A DNA stretch of 64,000 nucleotides from Deltaproteobacteria bacterium. GTDB lineage: Bacteria > Myxococcota_A > Polyangia > Polyangiales > Ga0077539. Positions 51,781 to 60,999 of this stretch are shown one piece after another. The stretch lies in the NCBI GenBank assembly GCA_016704445.1, contig JADJAE010000007.1, forward strand, positions 1-64,000, written 5' to 3'. The notes below the pieces were generated by a model. It ran no database searches. It saw only the letters and a program-made list of their open reading frames with translations, and was not told the DNA's origin. Numbering within the stretch: position 1 is the first letter of the stretch; the number at the start of each line of letters is the position of its first letter. The translations under genes were made by a program, and so were the position numbers.

Positions 51781-52710
51781 TCAGCTCGCGAGCTCGGAGA
51801 GCGCCTTGCGCACCTCCGAGGGCGTCGGGCGGAAGCGCGGGAGCTTCGCGAACATCCTGGCCAGCAGGCTCTCGAGCTCCTTGGGCAGGTCTGGCGCCAC
51901 CTGGCGAAGCACCGGGGCGGGGGCGTCGAGGTGCTGGGCGATCACGGAGGGCCCGTCGCCCTTGAAGGCGGGGTGGCCGGTGAGCATCTCGAAGAGCAGC
52001 GCCGCGAAGGCGTAGACGTCCCCGGCGGCGGTGCAGGGCCCGCCGCGGATGCGCTCGGGGCACAGGTACGCGGCGGCCATGTTGGGAGAGAGCGCCCTCA
52101 CCGCGGGCACCGGATCGGGCGCGGAGGTGGGCCCGGTGGCGAGGGCGTCGATGGAGAGGCGCACCCGAGTGGTGCCGGTGGAGGCGAGGAAGAGCGCGCC
52201 CGCGCGGAGGTCTCGCGCGAGCACGTTGCGGGCGTGGAGGTGTTCGAGCAGCGAGGCGATCTGGACGCCCGCGGCGAGGGCGGCGTCGAGGGGCACCGGG
52301 CCGGCGGCGAGCACGTGAGGCAGGGCGGGGGTGGAGACGAACTCCGTGATGACCACGGTGTGCCCGTCGACGGCGCGCTCGAGGACGTCGAGCACGGGCA
52401 CCAGCATGTCGTGAGGGGCCGCCGCGCGGAAGGCCCGCACCTGGTCGGTGAGGCGCTCTCGCTGCGTGGCGTCGTCGCTGCCGTAGGCCGTGGGGACGCG
52501 CGCCGCGACCACCGCGCCGGTCTTCACGTCGAGGGCGCGGTAGACGTCCGCGGTGGTGCCCGCGCCGCAGCGTTCGATCATGCGGTAGTGCCTCGCCACC
52601 ACGCGTCCGCCGAGGAGGTCGGGGCCGAGGTCGTAGAGCATGGCGCCGTCCAGCGGGCAGCGCGGCGGCTTGCCCGGGTAGCTCGACTTGCAGGTGGGAC
52701 AGACCTTCAC
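51781..52710 (-). CDS. Zinc-ribbon protein kinase-like protein, probable pseudokinase
   Basis: About 309-aa protein. A zinc-ribbon (CPTC ... RCPLDG, residues 4-20) precedes a Ser/Thr kinase-like domain. The glycine loop is CGAGTTADVYRALD, but the beta-3 Lys is replaced (VVAARVP), the HRD-K-N motif reads ARDLRAGAL with no K or N, and the DFG Asp is not clear. The C-lobe (DVYAFAALLFEMLTGHPAF) is well kept. Predicted non-catalytic regulator. GTG at 52710. Confidence 0.72.
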   Translation of the reverse strand: MKVCPTCKSSYPGKPPRCPLDGAMLYDLGPDLLGGRVVARHYRMIERCGAGTTADVYRALDVKTGAVVAARVPTAYGSDDATQRERLTDQVRAFRAAAPHDMLVPVLDVLERAVDGHTVVITEFVSTPALPHVLAAGPVPLDAALAAGVQIASLLEHLHARNVLARDLRAGALFLASTGTTRVRLSIDALATGPTSAPDPVPAVRALSPNMAAAYLCPERIRGGPCTAAGDVYAFAALLFEMLTGHPAFKGDGPSVIAQHLDAPAPVLRQVAPDLPKELESLLARMFAKLPRFRPTPSEVRKALSELAS

Positions 52711-52768
52711 GCGACCGCTACTGTCACGGAACACCCGGGGACCGCGCAAGGGTGGAGTGCGGAGGCGC

Positions 52769-53599
52769 TCAGCCCAGCAGGCGCCCGATGGCCTCGGCCA
52801 CGCCGCCGCCGGTCTTGCTCGTCTTCGTGAGGCGCTCGGTGGCGTGCTTCGCCACCTCGTCGGGGCTCTGCCCCATCGCGAAGCTCCGTCCCGCCCACTG
52901 GAACATCGGGACGTCGTTGATCCAGTCGCCCACCACGGCGACCTGCGAGGCCTCGATGCCCTCTCTCAGGCAGAGCCTCGCCAGCCCCTGGGCCTTGTCC
53001 GACTGGCGGTCGCGCACCAGCATCGCCCAGCGGTTCTCCCGATCGAGCGGAAACGACGCCACGTTGACCGAGTCCCGGTGCAGCTCCTGGAGCCACTGCG
53101 CGGTGCGCTCTACGCCTTCGCGCAGCCCGACGCCGATGGCGACGGCCACCTCGTGGCGGCGCTCCCACGCGGCCGAGTGCCGCAGCGTGGCGTGCAGCGA
53201 GAGCCGCGGCGACCAGGTGCGCACATAGCCCGCGACGGCCTCCGAGCCGTGCTCTCCATGGATCTCATCGTGAAGAAACCAGAAGGGCTGCAGCGAGTGG
53301 CTGCCCATGGCTTGGGTGAGCCCGGTCACCACCCCGGCGTGGAGCGGGTGCTGCGAGAGGGGCGTCCCGTCGACGGTGTCGGCGAGCACGGCGCCGTCGG
53401 CGACCACCATGGGGCCGCGCATCCCGCAGGCCTGCGCGGTGGGGAGCGCGCCGGTGGTGATGCGCCCGGTGGCGATGGTGACGGTGATGCCCGCGCGCAT
53501 GGCGCGGCCGATGGCCTGGTGGTCCTCCGGGGCGATGCGGTCACCGGGGCCGAGGAGGGTTCCGTCGAGGTCGAGGGCGAGCAGTCGGGGGAGGGACAC
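52769..53599 (-). CDS. Cof-type HAD-IIB phosphatase
   Basis: 276-aa HAD hydrolase: DLDGTLLGPGDRI (nucleophile Asp), ITVTIATGR (motif II), the Lys in DRQSDKAQGLARL, and GDWINDVPMF (motif IV), with the C2B cap between. Acts on sugar or nucleotide phosphates. Start taken as GTG 53599. 41 bp after the TPR gene on the same strand. Confidence 0.83.
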   Translation of the reverse strand: MSLPRLLALDLDGTLLGPGDRIAPEDHQAIGRAMRAGITVTIATGRITTGALPTAQACGMRGPMVVADGAVLADTVDGTPLSQHPLHAGVVTGLTQAMGSHSLQPFWFLHDEIHGEHGSEAVAGYVRTWSPRLSLHATLRHSAAWERRHEVAVAIGVGLREGVERTAQWLQELHRDSVNVASFPLDRENRWAMLVRDRQSDKAQGLARLCLREGIEASQVAVVGDWINDVPMFQWAGRSFAMGQSPDEVAKHATERLTKTSKTGGGVAEAIGRLLG

Positions 53600-53640
53600 G
53601 CCGTTGTAGGTAGCAGAGCCGCGGGGGCGACGCCTGCGGG

Positions 53641-54309
53641 TCAGAAGCTGGCGCCCACGCTCAGCGACCCGCCGCCCGGCAGCGGGCGCGCCCCGACGAA
53701 GTACGTCGGCGGCCTCGGGACCTCCCTCGCGAAGTACAGCACCGTGGCGAAGACCCCGAGGGCGATACCCGCGGAGGTAAACGCGATGGGCACCGGGTCG
53801 AGGCCCTCCAGCGGGTCGGTGGCGAACCAGGCGATGCCCAGCGCCGTGGAGGCCAGCGCGGCGCCGGTGGTCACGAAGAAGAGCCCGTCGGCGAGGCCGC
53901 GGCGGGGGTGCAGCGCCGCGAGCTCGACGCGGGCGCCCTCCAGGCGGGCGATGATGCGCTGCGTGTGGGCCTGCTCGGCGGGGTCGTGGAGCTGCGAGAG
54001 GTAGCGCCGGTAGGCCGCGGTGGCGCGGTCGAGCTCGCCCAGGCGCTCTCGCACCACGCCCAGGTTGAACCACAGGTTGGTGCCCGCGGGGTCGAGCGCG
54101 AGCGCGGCCTCGAGGAGCGCCGCGGCGCGGTGGTAGTGGCCCGCGGCGTAGGCTTCGCGGGCGGCGTTGTACTGCGACCTCGCGGGGGCGGAGACCTCCC
54201 GGGGCTCGAAGCTCGCGCCGACCTCCGAGGGCTGCTGGGCCAGGGCGCTGACGGGCGCGAGGACACAGGCAAGACCCGACACCCAGCCTCGTCCGACGAT
54301 CGATCGCAC
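53641..54309 (-). CDS. Periplasmic TPR protein with C-terminal membrane segments
   Basis: 222-aa protein with signal peptide (cleavage near LAQ), two TPR units (YNAAREAYAAGHYHRAAALL, NLWFNLGVVRERLGELDRAT) and two C-terminal hydrophobic segments (about 145-165 and 173-192). Typical myxobacterial TPR-membrane protein of unknown role. GTG at 54309, divergent from the SppA-like gene with 49 bp between. Confidence 0.7.
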   Translation of the reverse strand: MRSIVGRGWVSGLACVLAPVSALAQQPSEVGASFEPREVSAPARSQYNAAREAYAAGHYHRAAALLEAALALDPAGTNLWFNLGVVRERLGELDRATAAYRRYLSQLHDPAEQAHTQRIIARLEGARVELAALHPRRGLADGLFFVTTGAALASTALGIAWFATDPLEGLDPVPIAFTSAGIALGVFATVLYFAREVPRPPTYFVGARPLPGGGSLSVGASF

Positions 54310-54358
54310 CGCGGCGGAACATAACTCCACCCCGGCGCGGCGGTGTACGGTCTTTCGG

Positions 54359-56863
54359 GTGAAGGCACGTGGGCATGGGATCGTGGGGTTCGCGCTCGCG
54401 GCGATGGCCGCGCGGGGCGCGCAGGCGCAGGGGCTGGGCGACGAGGTGGTGGCCCCGGGGGCGACGGTGGCCGCGGTGCAGGGAGCCGAGGCCGCGAGGG
54501 CGAACCCCGCGGGCATCGGGCTCGGCCGCTCCTGGTCGGCGCGCATCACCCACACCGAGGAGGTCGCCCGCGGAGGGACGGCGCTCAACAACACCGCGGC
54601 CGCGTGGGCGACGCCGCTGCCCTTCGGCTTCGGCTTCTCCGTGGGCGCCAGCTTCGCCCGGCCCGACGCGCTGGCGGTGGGATCGCGCGCCAGCCTCGGC
54701 CTCTGGGGCTCGGTCGACCTCGGGCTCGCGTGGTCGCTCGACTCGCGGCTCTCCGTGGGCATACGCACCCGTGTATTCGCCGGCACCGGCGGCGGACCAG
54801 GGTCGGCGGCGGAGACCGTCGACGGGCGCGTGGCGGTGGACGCCGGGGCGCTCTGGCGGCCGTCGGCCTACGGGGCCTTCGGCGTGGTGGCCCGAGGGGT
54901 GACTGGCCCGCAGAACCTGGCGCTGGGCCTCGACCGCAGCGTGGTGGCGGGCGTGGCCGTGCGCCCGGTGGGCACCGACGCCTGGACCCTCGGGCTCGAC
55001 GGGTCGTGGGCCCAGCAGGGTAACTTCCAGGCGCGCGCCGGGACGAGGCTTGCGGTGCCGCACCTGGGCTACCTCCGGGCGGAGGGGGTGTGGGATTTCG
55101 GCATCGACGCGTGGCGAGCGGGCGTCGGGCTGGAGGTGGTCTGGGGGCGCTACAGCGCCGGGGGCGGAGGCTTCCTCCGCAGCGACGACGCGGCGGGCTG
55201 GTACGCGAGCGCGGGCATCGACGGAGACCGCGGGGCGGTGTCGCTCCCCACGCCGGGCGTGGCGGTCACCGTGACGATGAACTCCTCCCCCGGGGCGCGC
55301 TCCATGGTCCGGCTGCTGCTGCGGCTGGAGCGCTACTCGAGAGACCCTTCGGTGCGAGGGGTGATCTTCGCGCCGCGCGCGGAGGTGGGGGGCTTGGCTC
55401 ACGCCGAGGAGCTCCGCGAGGCCTTCGCGCTGCTGCGTCGCCGGGGAAAGCGGGTGGCGTGTCACCTCACCGACGCCAGCGCGAGCACCTGGTACGCGTG
55501 CGCCGGGGTCGATCGGGTGAGCGTCGATCCGGCCGGGGGAGTGCGGCTCCAGGGGCTCCGCGCGATGCGGTACTTCCTGGGTCCGGCGCTCTGGGCGCTC
55601 GGGGTGCGGACGGACTTCGTGCGCATCGGCGACTGGAAGAGCGCCCCCGAGCAGCTCACCCGCGCCGCCAGCAGCGGGCCCGCGAGGGAGCAGGAGGAGC
55701 AGATCCTCGACGACACGCTCGACGGCCTGGCGGCGGGCATCGGGGCGTCTCGCTCGCTGGGGGCGAGCGAGTCGAGGGCGCTGGTGACGGCGGGGCCCTA
55801 CACGGCCCGCGAGGCGCGCTCGCGGGGGATGGTCGACGCGGTGGTGACGCGCGAGTCGGCAGAGCGCTCCTTCGCCAACGGGCTGGGCGCAGGAAGGGTG
55901 GAGGCGGAGGACTACGGTCCACAGCGGTCGCGGCGCTGGTCGGGCGGGCGGAGCGTGGCGATCATCCACGTCGACGGCGACATCGTGGAGGGCGAGAGCC
56001 AGGAGATCCCCGTGGTGGGGATGCGCCTCGCGGGCGAGCGCACCCTCGTCGAGGCCATCGAGGCGGCGGCGGCGTCGCCCCGGGTGGGGGCGATCGTGCT
56101 GCGCGTGGACTCCCCTGGCGGCAGCGCGCTGGCGAGCGACCTCATCTGGCGCGCGGTGGCGCTGGCCAACCGGCGCAAGCCCGTGGTGGCCTCCTTCGGG
56201 CGCGTCGCGGCCTCCGGCGGGTACTACATCGGCGCGGCGGCGCGGGAGATCGTGGCCGACCCGTCGACGCTCACCGGCTCCATCGGGATCTTCTACGGCA
56301 AGGCCGACGTGGCGGGCCTGCTCTCGCGGCTGCACGTCGGCGTCGAGCTGTCGCGCCGCGGCGAGCGCGCGGACATGGACAGCCTGTTTCGCCCGTACAC
56401 CCCCGAGGAGCGGCGCTTCCTGGCGACGAAGATCGGGGAGTTCTACGGGCTCTTCCTCCAGCGGGTGGCGACCGGCCGGCGCCGCACGACGGCGCAGATC
56501 GACGCCGTGGGCGAGGGGAGGGTGTTCCTCGGAGCGAGGGCGCACTCGCTGGGGCTGGTCGACCGGGAGGGCGGACTGCTCACGGCGCTGCGCCGGGCGC
56601 GCGCGCTGGGTGGCCTCGGCGAGGACAGCGACGTGATCGAGCTCCCTGCGGAGTCCGGTGGGTTGCTGCGCACCATCGCCCAGCTGCTGGTGAGCGACGC
56701 CCCGGGCGGCGGCGCTCCGAGCGCGGCGGACTCGCTGGTGTCGATGCTGCTGGGCGGTCAGGAGTCGCTGGCGGTGCTGCGCTGGATGCTCACGGTGACC
56801 TCGAGGAGCGGCGCGCCGATGGCGATGGTGGAGTGGCCGCTCGCGGGCGTCGCAGGGGAGTAA
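54359..56863 (+). CDS. sppA: SppA-type signal peptide peptidase with N-terminal beta-barrel-like region
   Basis: 834-aa protein. Signal peptide (cleaved after AQA), then about 280 residues of alternating polar/apolar strands (EAARANPAGIGLG, LGLAWSLDSRLSVGIRTRV) that resemble an outer-membrane barrel, then two S49 protease domains (from about residue 300). The catalytic dyad is conserved: Lys427 in DWKSAPEQL and Ser619 in AASGGYYIG. SppA degrades leftover signal peptides and other membrane-associated peptides. The barrel-like extension is unusual and would imply an outer-membrane location. GTG start at 54359. Confidence 0.8.
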   Translation: MKARGHGIVGFALAAMAARGAQAQGLGDEVVAPGATVAAVQGAEAARANPAGIGLGRSWSARITHTEEVARGGTALNNTAAAWATPLPFGFGFSVGASFARPDALAVGSRASLGLWGSVDLGLAWSLDSRLSVGIRTRVFAGTGGGPGSAAETVDGRVAVDAGALWRPSAYGAFGVVARGVTGPQNLALGLDRSVVAGVAVRPVGTDAWTLGLDGSWAQQGNFQARAGTRLAVPHLGYLRAEGVWDFGIDAWRAGVGLEVVWGRYSAGGGGFLRSDDAAGWYASAGIDGDRGAVSLPTPGVAVTVTMNSSPGARSMVRLLLRLERYSRDPSVRGVIFAPRAEVGGLAHAEELREAFALLRRRGKRVACHLTDASASTWYACAGVDRVSVDPAGGVRLQGLRAMRYFLGPALWALGVRTDFVRIGDWKSAPEQLTRAASSGPAREQEEQILDDTLDGLAAGIGASRSLGASESRALVTAGPYTAREARSRGMVDAVVTRESAERSFANGLGAGRVEAEDYGPQRSRRWSGGRSVAIIHVDGDIVEGESQEIPVVGMRLAGERTLVEAIEAAAASPRVGAIVLRVDSPGGSALASDLIWRAVALANRRKPVVASFGRVAASGGYYIGAAAREIVADPSTLTGSIGIFYGKADVAGLLSRLHVGVELSRRGERADMDSLFRPYTPEERRFLATKIGEFYGLFLQRVATGRRRTTAQIDAVGEGRVFLGARAHSLGLVDREGGLLTALRRARALGGLGEDSDVIELPAESGGLLRTIAQLLVSDAPGGGAPSAADSLVSMLLGGQESLAVLRWMLTVTSRSGAPMAMVEWPLAGVAGE

Positions 56864-57002
56864 CCGGAGTGCGCGCAGCGCGGCATCGATGACACGCGGA
56901 CGGGTCTCTCTCGGAAGGCGGGAGGGGGCGTTGCCGAGCGATCCGGGGCTCACGTAGAACGAGCCCCCGTCCCCGGCACATCGATCGCTTCGAGGAGACC
57001 CC

Positions 57003-57944
57003 GTGCACCCTGTCGATCGATCGCCGCGCCTGCTCCGACGAGCGTCCGCCCTCGTGGCCCTGCTGCTCGCGCTCATCGGGTCTTCCGCCTTCGCGCAGAC
57101 CTCTCCGGCCATCGACCTGCTCCGCCGCGCCTCCAGCTCACGCGACCGCGCCCGCGCCGCCGAGTCGCTGGGGCGGCTCCGCCCGGAGGGCGCCCGGCTC
57201 GCGCTGGAGGCCGCGCTCGACGACCGCTCCTCCACGGTGCGCGTCGCGTCCGCCCAGGCCCTCGAGGCGCTCGGCGACCCTGCGGCGATGCCCGCGCTCG
57301 AGCGCCACGCCCGCGACCGCGACTCCCGCACCCGGGCGGCCGTGACCCGCGCTCGCGCGGCGCTGCTGCGTCGGCCTCGCGTCGCCACCGCCTCGGACTG
57401 GATCACCACGCCCTTCGCGGCCGCAGCCGCACCGCAGCTCTCTTCGCCGGTCTCTTCCCCGACGCCCGTGCTGTCCGCGCCCATCGACTGGCAGCGGGTG
57501 AGGGTGCTGTTCACGCTTGGCGCGCTGGTCAACCACTCCTCCGACCCGACCCACGCCGCGGCCCTGCGCGAGGCCCTGCGCGCGACCGTGGCCGAAGACC
57601 CGCGGTACGCCATGCATCCCGGGTCGCTTCCCTCCTCGGCGGTCTCGCGGCTGCGGCACGGCGACCTGCAGACCTACTCCCTGGAGGGGACCCTCAGCGC
57701 GCTGCGCCCTGGCGATGCCAACGGGTCGATGCAGTCGGTGCGCGCGGAGGTGTCGCTGGTGCTGCTGGCGGAGCCGTCGCACAGCATCGCGGCGACGATC
57801 ACCGGGTCGGCCACGGCGCAGGAGGCGCGGCTGGCGATCGCCAACCAGCCCGACCCGATGCCGAGGCTTCGGCTGAGGGCGATCGAGGGGGCGGCGCGCG
57901 GGGCGATGCGGTCGCTGCAGGCGCAGCTGCTGCCCCGGCGCTAG
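57003..57944 (+). CDS. HEAT-repeat exported protein
   Basis: 313-aa protein with signal peptide (cleavage after FAQ) and two to three HEAT/PBS-lyase-like repeats (ARAAESLGRLRPEGARLALE, VASAQALEALGDPAAMPALE) followed by a beta-rich region (TYSLEGTLSAL, VSLVLLAEPSHS). Predicted periplasmic scaffold; function unknown. GTG at 57003. Confidence 0.7.
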   Translation: MHPVDRSPRLLRRASALVALLLALIGSSAFAQTSPAIDLLRRASSSRDRARAAESLGRLRPEGARLALEAALDDRSSTVRVASAQALEALGDPAAMPALERHARDRDSRTRAAVTRARAALLRRPRVATASDWITTPFAAAAAPQLSSPVSSPTPVLSAPIDWQRVRVLFTLGALVNHSSDPTHAAALREALRATVAEDPRYAMHPGSLPSSAVSRLRHGDLQTYSLEGTLSALRPGDANGSMQSVRAEVSLVLLAEPSHSIAATITGSATAQEARLAIANQPDPMPRLRLRAIEGAARGAMRSLQAQLLPRR

Positions 57945-57987
57945 AGCGCCGACCGGAAAGTCTCCCGTCGCCGCTCTAGGAGCTGAC

Positions 57988-58246
57988 GGTTGACCCCATC
58001 TTGGGGAGCGACCGCGACGCCAGCTCGATGCGCCTCACCGTCGCGAAGCGACGGGGCTACCGCGACGCCAGCTCAATGCGCCCTCGTGGAAGCGACGACT
58101 TCACGGGATCGGGTTCGACCGGACCTGGACTACGGAGCGTAGGGCCGTTGTGACGCATTGAGCTGGCGTCGCGGTAGCCCCGTCGCTTCGCGACGGTGAG
58201 GCGCATCGAGCTGGCGCCGCGGTCGCTCCCCAGGATGAGGTCAACC
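57988..58246. repeat. Large inverted repeat, 93-bp arms
   Basis: 57988-58080 pairs with 58154-58246 with only three mismatches; the loop is 73 nt. Within each arm ACCGCGACGCCAGCTC recurs near both ends, and CCGTCGC-GAA-GCGACGG is itself a small hairpin. It fills most of the 332-bp gap between the convergent HEAT gene and the next lipoprotein gene. No coding frame is supported there. Perhaps a transcription end or a short mobile remnant. Confidence 0.92.
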
Positions 58247-58276
58247 ATCCGCGCCAGGAGGGAGCGACGGGGGATT

Positions 58277-59293
58277 TCAGTGCCCCGAGTGGTTGTGGGT
58301 GCCGGGCATGATGGAGGGCGGCGAGGTGGGCGCGGCCGCGGGGGGCACGGCATGGTCGGTCGCCGCGGGCGCCGGGCCGGGCGAGGGCGTCGCGGCCGCG
58401 GGCTCGGGGTGGGCGTGCGGCGTGGCGGGGGTGGCGCGGCTGACCGTGATGCGCTGCTCGGTGGTGTTGAAGGGGCCGGCCACCGGGGCGCCGTCGCGGC
58501 CGATGAGCTGGAGGCCGATGGTGTGCGGACCGTCGGGGAGGTTCTCGATGTAGTAGGGCACCCAGGCGGTGAGGTCTTCCATCGCGCGGCCGTCGATGGT
58601 GGGGCGCACGCGGAAGCCCTGCGCGCCCATCTCGCTGGCGGGGACGTTGGCGAGGTAGAAGTCGAGCAGGATGCGCTCGGGCTCGGCGCCGTTGACCGCT
58701 CCCTTGGGGCGCGAATAGGTGAGCATCGGGGCGCGCGGGTTGAATCCGAAGTTCTCCGCGGCCCTCCCCACGTGGAACACCACCATCGCGTACGCGCCGC
58801 TCTCCTTCACGGTCTCGTGCGTCTCCCAGCCCGGGAAGGCGCGGAGCACGTGGGTGCCGGGCGAGAGGTGCTCGAGCACCACGGGCTGCCGCGGGTCGTC
58901 GATGCGGCGGTAGGGCTCGTTGTCGAGCACCAGGTGGATGTGCCGGTGGTCGTCGGCGTTGGTGACCACGCGCCAGTTCTGGATGTTGAGCCGCACCTCG
59001 ACGCGGTCTTCGCGGATGGTGGCGTTGTTGCGGGGCGCGGTGATGGCCACGCGCGGCGACGGGGTGGGCGTCGCGCGGCGCTCTCCCGCGGTGATGCGCA
59101 CGGGCTCCGGCGCGGGCGGCGGCGTCGGCGTCGGGGCGACCTCGACCGGTGGCTCGTTGGTGAGCGCCGAGACGCCCGCGTCGACGGTGGTCGCGACGGT
59201 CGTGGCGTTCATCGAGCTGTTGGCGGGAGGCGTGGTCGAGCCGCAGCCGACCAGGAGCGCAAACACGACAGGGAAGGCTGATCTCTTCATCAT
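58277..59293 (-). CDS. Hypothetical lipoprotein
   Basis: About 338-aa lipoprotein, start ATG at 59293 (MMKRSAFPV) with GGAG 10 nt upstream; lipobox LVGC. A Pro/Thr-rich linker is followed by a beta-sandwich (VAITAPRNNATIREDRVEVR, HLVLDNEPYRRI, VLEHLSPGTHVLRAFPGWE) and a His/Pro/Ala-rich tail (PGTHNHSGH) that could bind metal. Function unknown. Confidence 0.7.
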   Translation of the reverse strand: MMKRSAFPVVFALLVGCGSTTPPANSSMNATTVATTVDAGVSALTNEPPVEVAPTPTPPPAPEPVRITAGERRATPTPSPRVAITAPRNNATIREDRVEVRLNIQNWRVVTNADDHRHIHLVLDNEPYRRIDDPRQPVVLEHLSPGTHVLRAFPGWETHETVKESGAYAMVVFHVGRAAENFGFNPRAPMLTYSRPKGAVNGAEPERILLDFYLANVPASEMGAQGFRVRPTIDGRAMEDLTAWVPYYIENLPDGPHTIGLQLIGRDGAPVAGPFNTTEQRITVSRATPATPHAHPEPAAATPSPGPAPAATDHAVPPAAAPTSPPSIMPGTHNHSGH

Positions 59294-59363
59294 CGAGGGG
59301 GTCTCCATCTTCGCGGCACTCACTGGCGCTTGATGGTTTCCCCGTCAAGAGCGCCAGTGGCGC

Positions 59364-60878
59364 TCAGGCCGGGCTGAACGGATCGAGGTCGGGCAGCCCC
59401 TCGCCCGCGAAGGTCTCGACCCCGCCCACCTGGGCGTCGGCGTAGCCGTGGTCTTCCATGTCCATGGCGAGGTTCTCGAAGCGGGTGAGCTCTCGTATGA
59501 AGCGCAGCCTCGCGGTGTCCGTGGGGCCGTTTCGCTGCTTGGCGATGATCACCTCGGCGATGCCGCGGTCTTCGGTATCGCGGTTGTAGACCTCGTCGCG
59601 GTAGATGAACATCACCACGTCGGCGTCCTGCTCGATGGCGCCCGACTCGCGGAGGTCGGCGAGCATCGGGCGCTTCTCCTTGCCGGGGCGGGTCTCCGCC
59701 GCGCGGTTGAGCTGCGACAGCGCGATGATCGGCACGTCGAGCTCCTTGGCCAGCGACTTCAGCCCGCGGCTGATCTCCGAGATCTCCCGCTCTCGGGACT
59801 CCATCTTCTCCCGGCTCGCCTTCATGAGCTGGAGGTAGTCGATGCAGATGAGCGACAGGTCGCGCTCGGCCTTCATCTTGCGCGCCTTGGAGCGCAGCTC
59901 GACCAGCGTGAGGTCGCCGGAGTCGTCGATGTAGATCGGCAGGCTGTGCAGCCGGTTGGCGGCCGCGGTGAGCGAGGTGAGGTCGTCCTGCGTGAGCAGG
60001 TTGGTGCGCAGCTTCGACTGGTCGACGCGCGCCTCGGAGCACATCAGGCGGTTGGCCAGCTCGACGCGGGGCATCTCCAGCGAGAAGAAGAGCACCGGCT
60101 TGCCCGTCGCGAGGGCCGCGTTGGCCACGATGCACATCACCAGCGAGGTCTTCCCCATGGCGGGGCGCGCCGCGATGATGATCATCTGGCCGCCGTGCAT
60201 CCCCGCGGTGAGCCGGTCGAGGTCGCGGAAGCCCGTCGGGGTGCCGCTGATGGCCGCGCCGTTCTCCAGCACCTTCTCGATGCGCTCGAAGGCCTCGAGG
60301 ATGGCCGTCTCCAGGGGCACCAGGGTGCTCTTGGCGCGCTTCTGCGACACCTCGAAGACCTTGGCCGCAGCGTAGTCGAGGAAGGCCTCGGAGTTGCCGC
60401 GCTCGCCGTAGCCGCGGGCGACGATCTCGTGCGCCACCTCGATCATCCGGCGCACGCCCGCGAGGTCGGCCACGATGCGCCCGTGCGACTCGACGTGGGC
60501 CGTGGTGGCGATGGCATCGGTGAGCTCGCCCAGGTACTGCGCGCCGCCGATGGTGTTGAGCCGCTCCCGGGCCCGAAGCTCGGCCGCGAGGGTGACGACG
60601 TCGATGGGCTCCTTGCGGGCGGCGAGCGCCAGCATGGACTCGTAGAGGACCCCGTGCGCGGGGTGGTAGAAGTCCGCCGCGGCGAGCACCGACTCGACCT
60701 GGCTCAGCGCCGCGTTCTCCAGGAGGATGGTGCCGAGCACCGCGCGCTCGGCGTCGAGGTCGTGCGGGGGGACCCGCCCCTGCGCCGCCGCCGCGGCCGA
60801 GAGCTGGGCCGCCGCGTGCACCAGCGCCTCCTTCGCGTCCCTCGCCTCGCCGCGCTTCTTTCCGTCTGCGTAACCCAT
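59364..60878 (-). CDS. dnaB: Replicative DNA helicase DnaB
   Basis: 504-aa hexameric helicase opening DNA at the replication fork with ATP. The N-terminal DLDAERAVLGTILLENAAL domain binds primase; Walker A ARPAMGKTSL, ICIDYLQLM (Walker B), SQLNRAAETRPGKEKRPMLAD and FIYRDEVYN follow in order. ATG at 60878; longer in-frame starts have no support. Not a mobile-element helicase by context. An aminopeptidase gene is divergent, 121 bp away. Confidence 0.94.
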   Translation of the reverse strand: MGYADGKKRGEARDAKEALVHAAAQLSAAAAAQGRVPPHDLDAERAVLGTILLENAALSQVESVLAAADFYHPAHGVLYESMLALAARKEPIDVVTLAAELRARERLNTIGGAQYLGELTDAIATTAHVESHGRIVADLAGVRRMIEVAHEIVARGYGERGNSEAFLDYAAAKVFEVSQKRAKSTLVPLETAILEAFERIEKVLENGAAISGTPTGFRDLDRLTAGMHGGQMIIIAARPAMGKTSLVMCIVANAALATGKPVLFFSLEMPRVELANRLMCSEARVDQSKLRTNLLTQDDLTSLTAAANRLHSLPIYIDDSGDLTLVELRSKARKMKAERDLSLICIDYLQLMKASREKMESREREISEISRGLKSLAKELDVPIIALSQLNRAAETRPGKEKRPMLADLRESGAIEQDADVVMFIYRDEVYNRDTEDRGIAEVIIAKQRNGPTDTARLRFIRELTRFENLAMDMEDHGYADAQVGGVETFAGEGLPDLDPFSPA

Positions 60879-60999
60879 GGACCTGCAGGCCATGCCACGC
60901 CCCGCGCGGCGCGGTGGAGTTCCTGGCAACGCATTGCCGGTCGGCGCGGACCCCTTTGCGTCGCGGGCCCGGTGTCCCGCACGATCGCCGCCCCCACCG

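Noticed and set aside
52769..57613. 1,600-codon open frame on the minus strand
   Set aside because: Only the first about 276 codons (HAD protein) are real; the rest is antisense to sppA and other genes.
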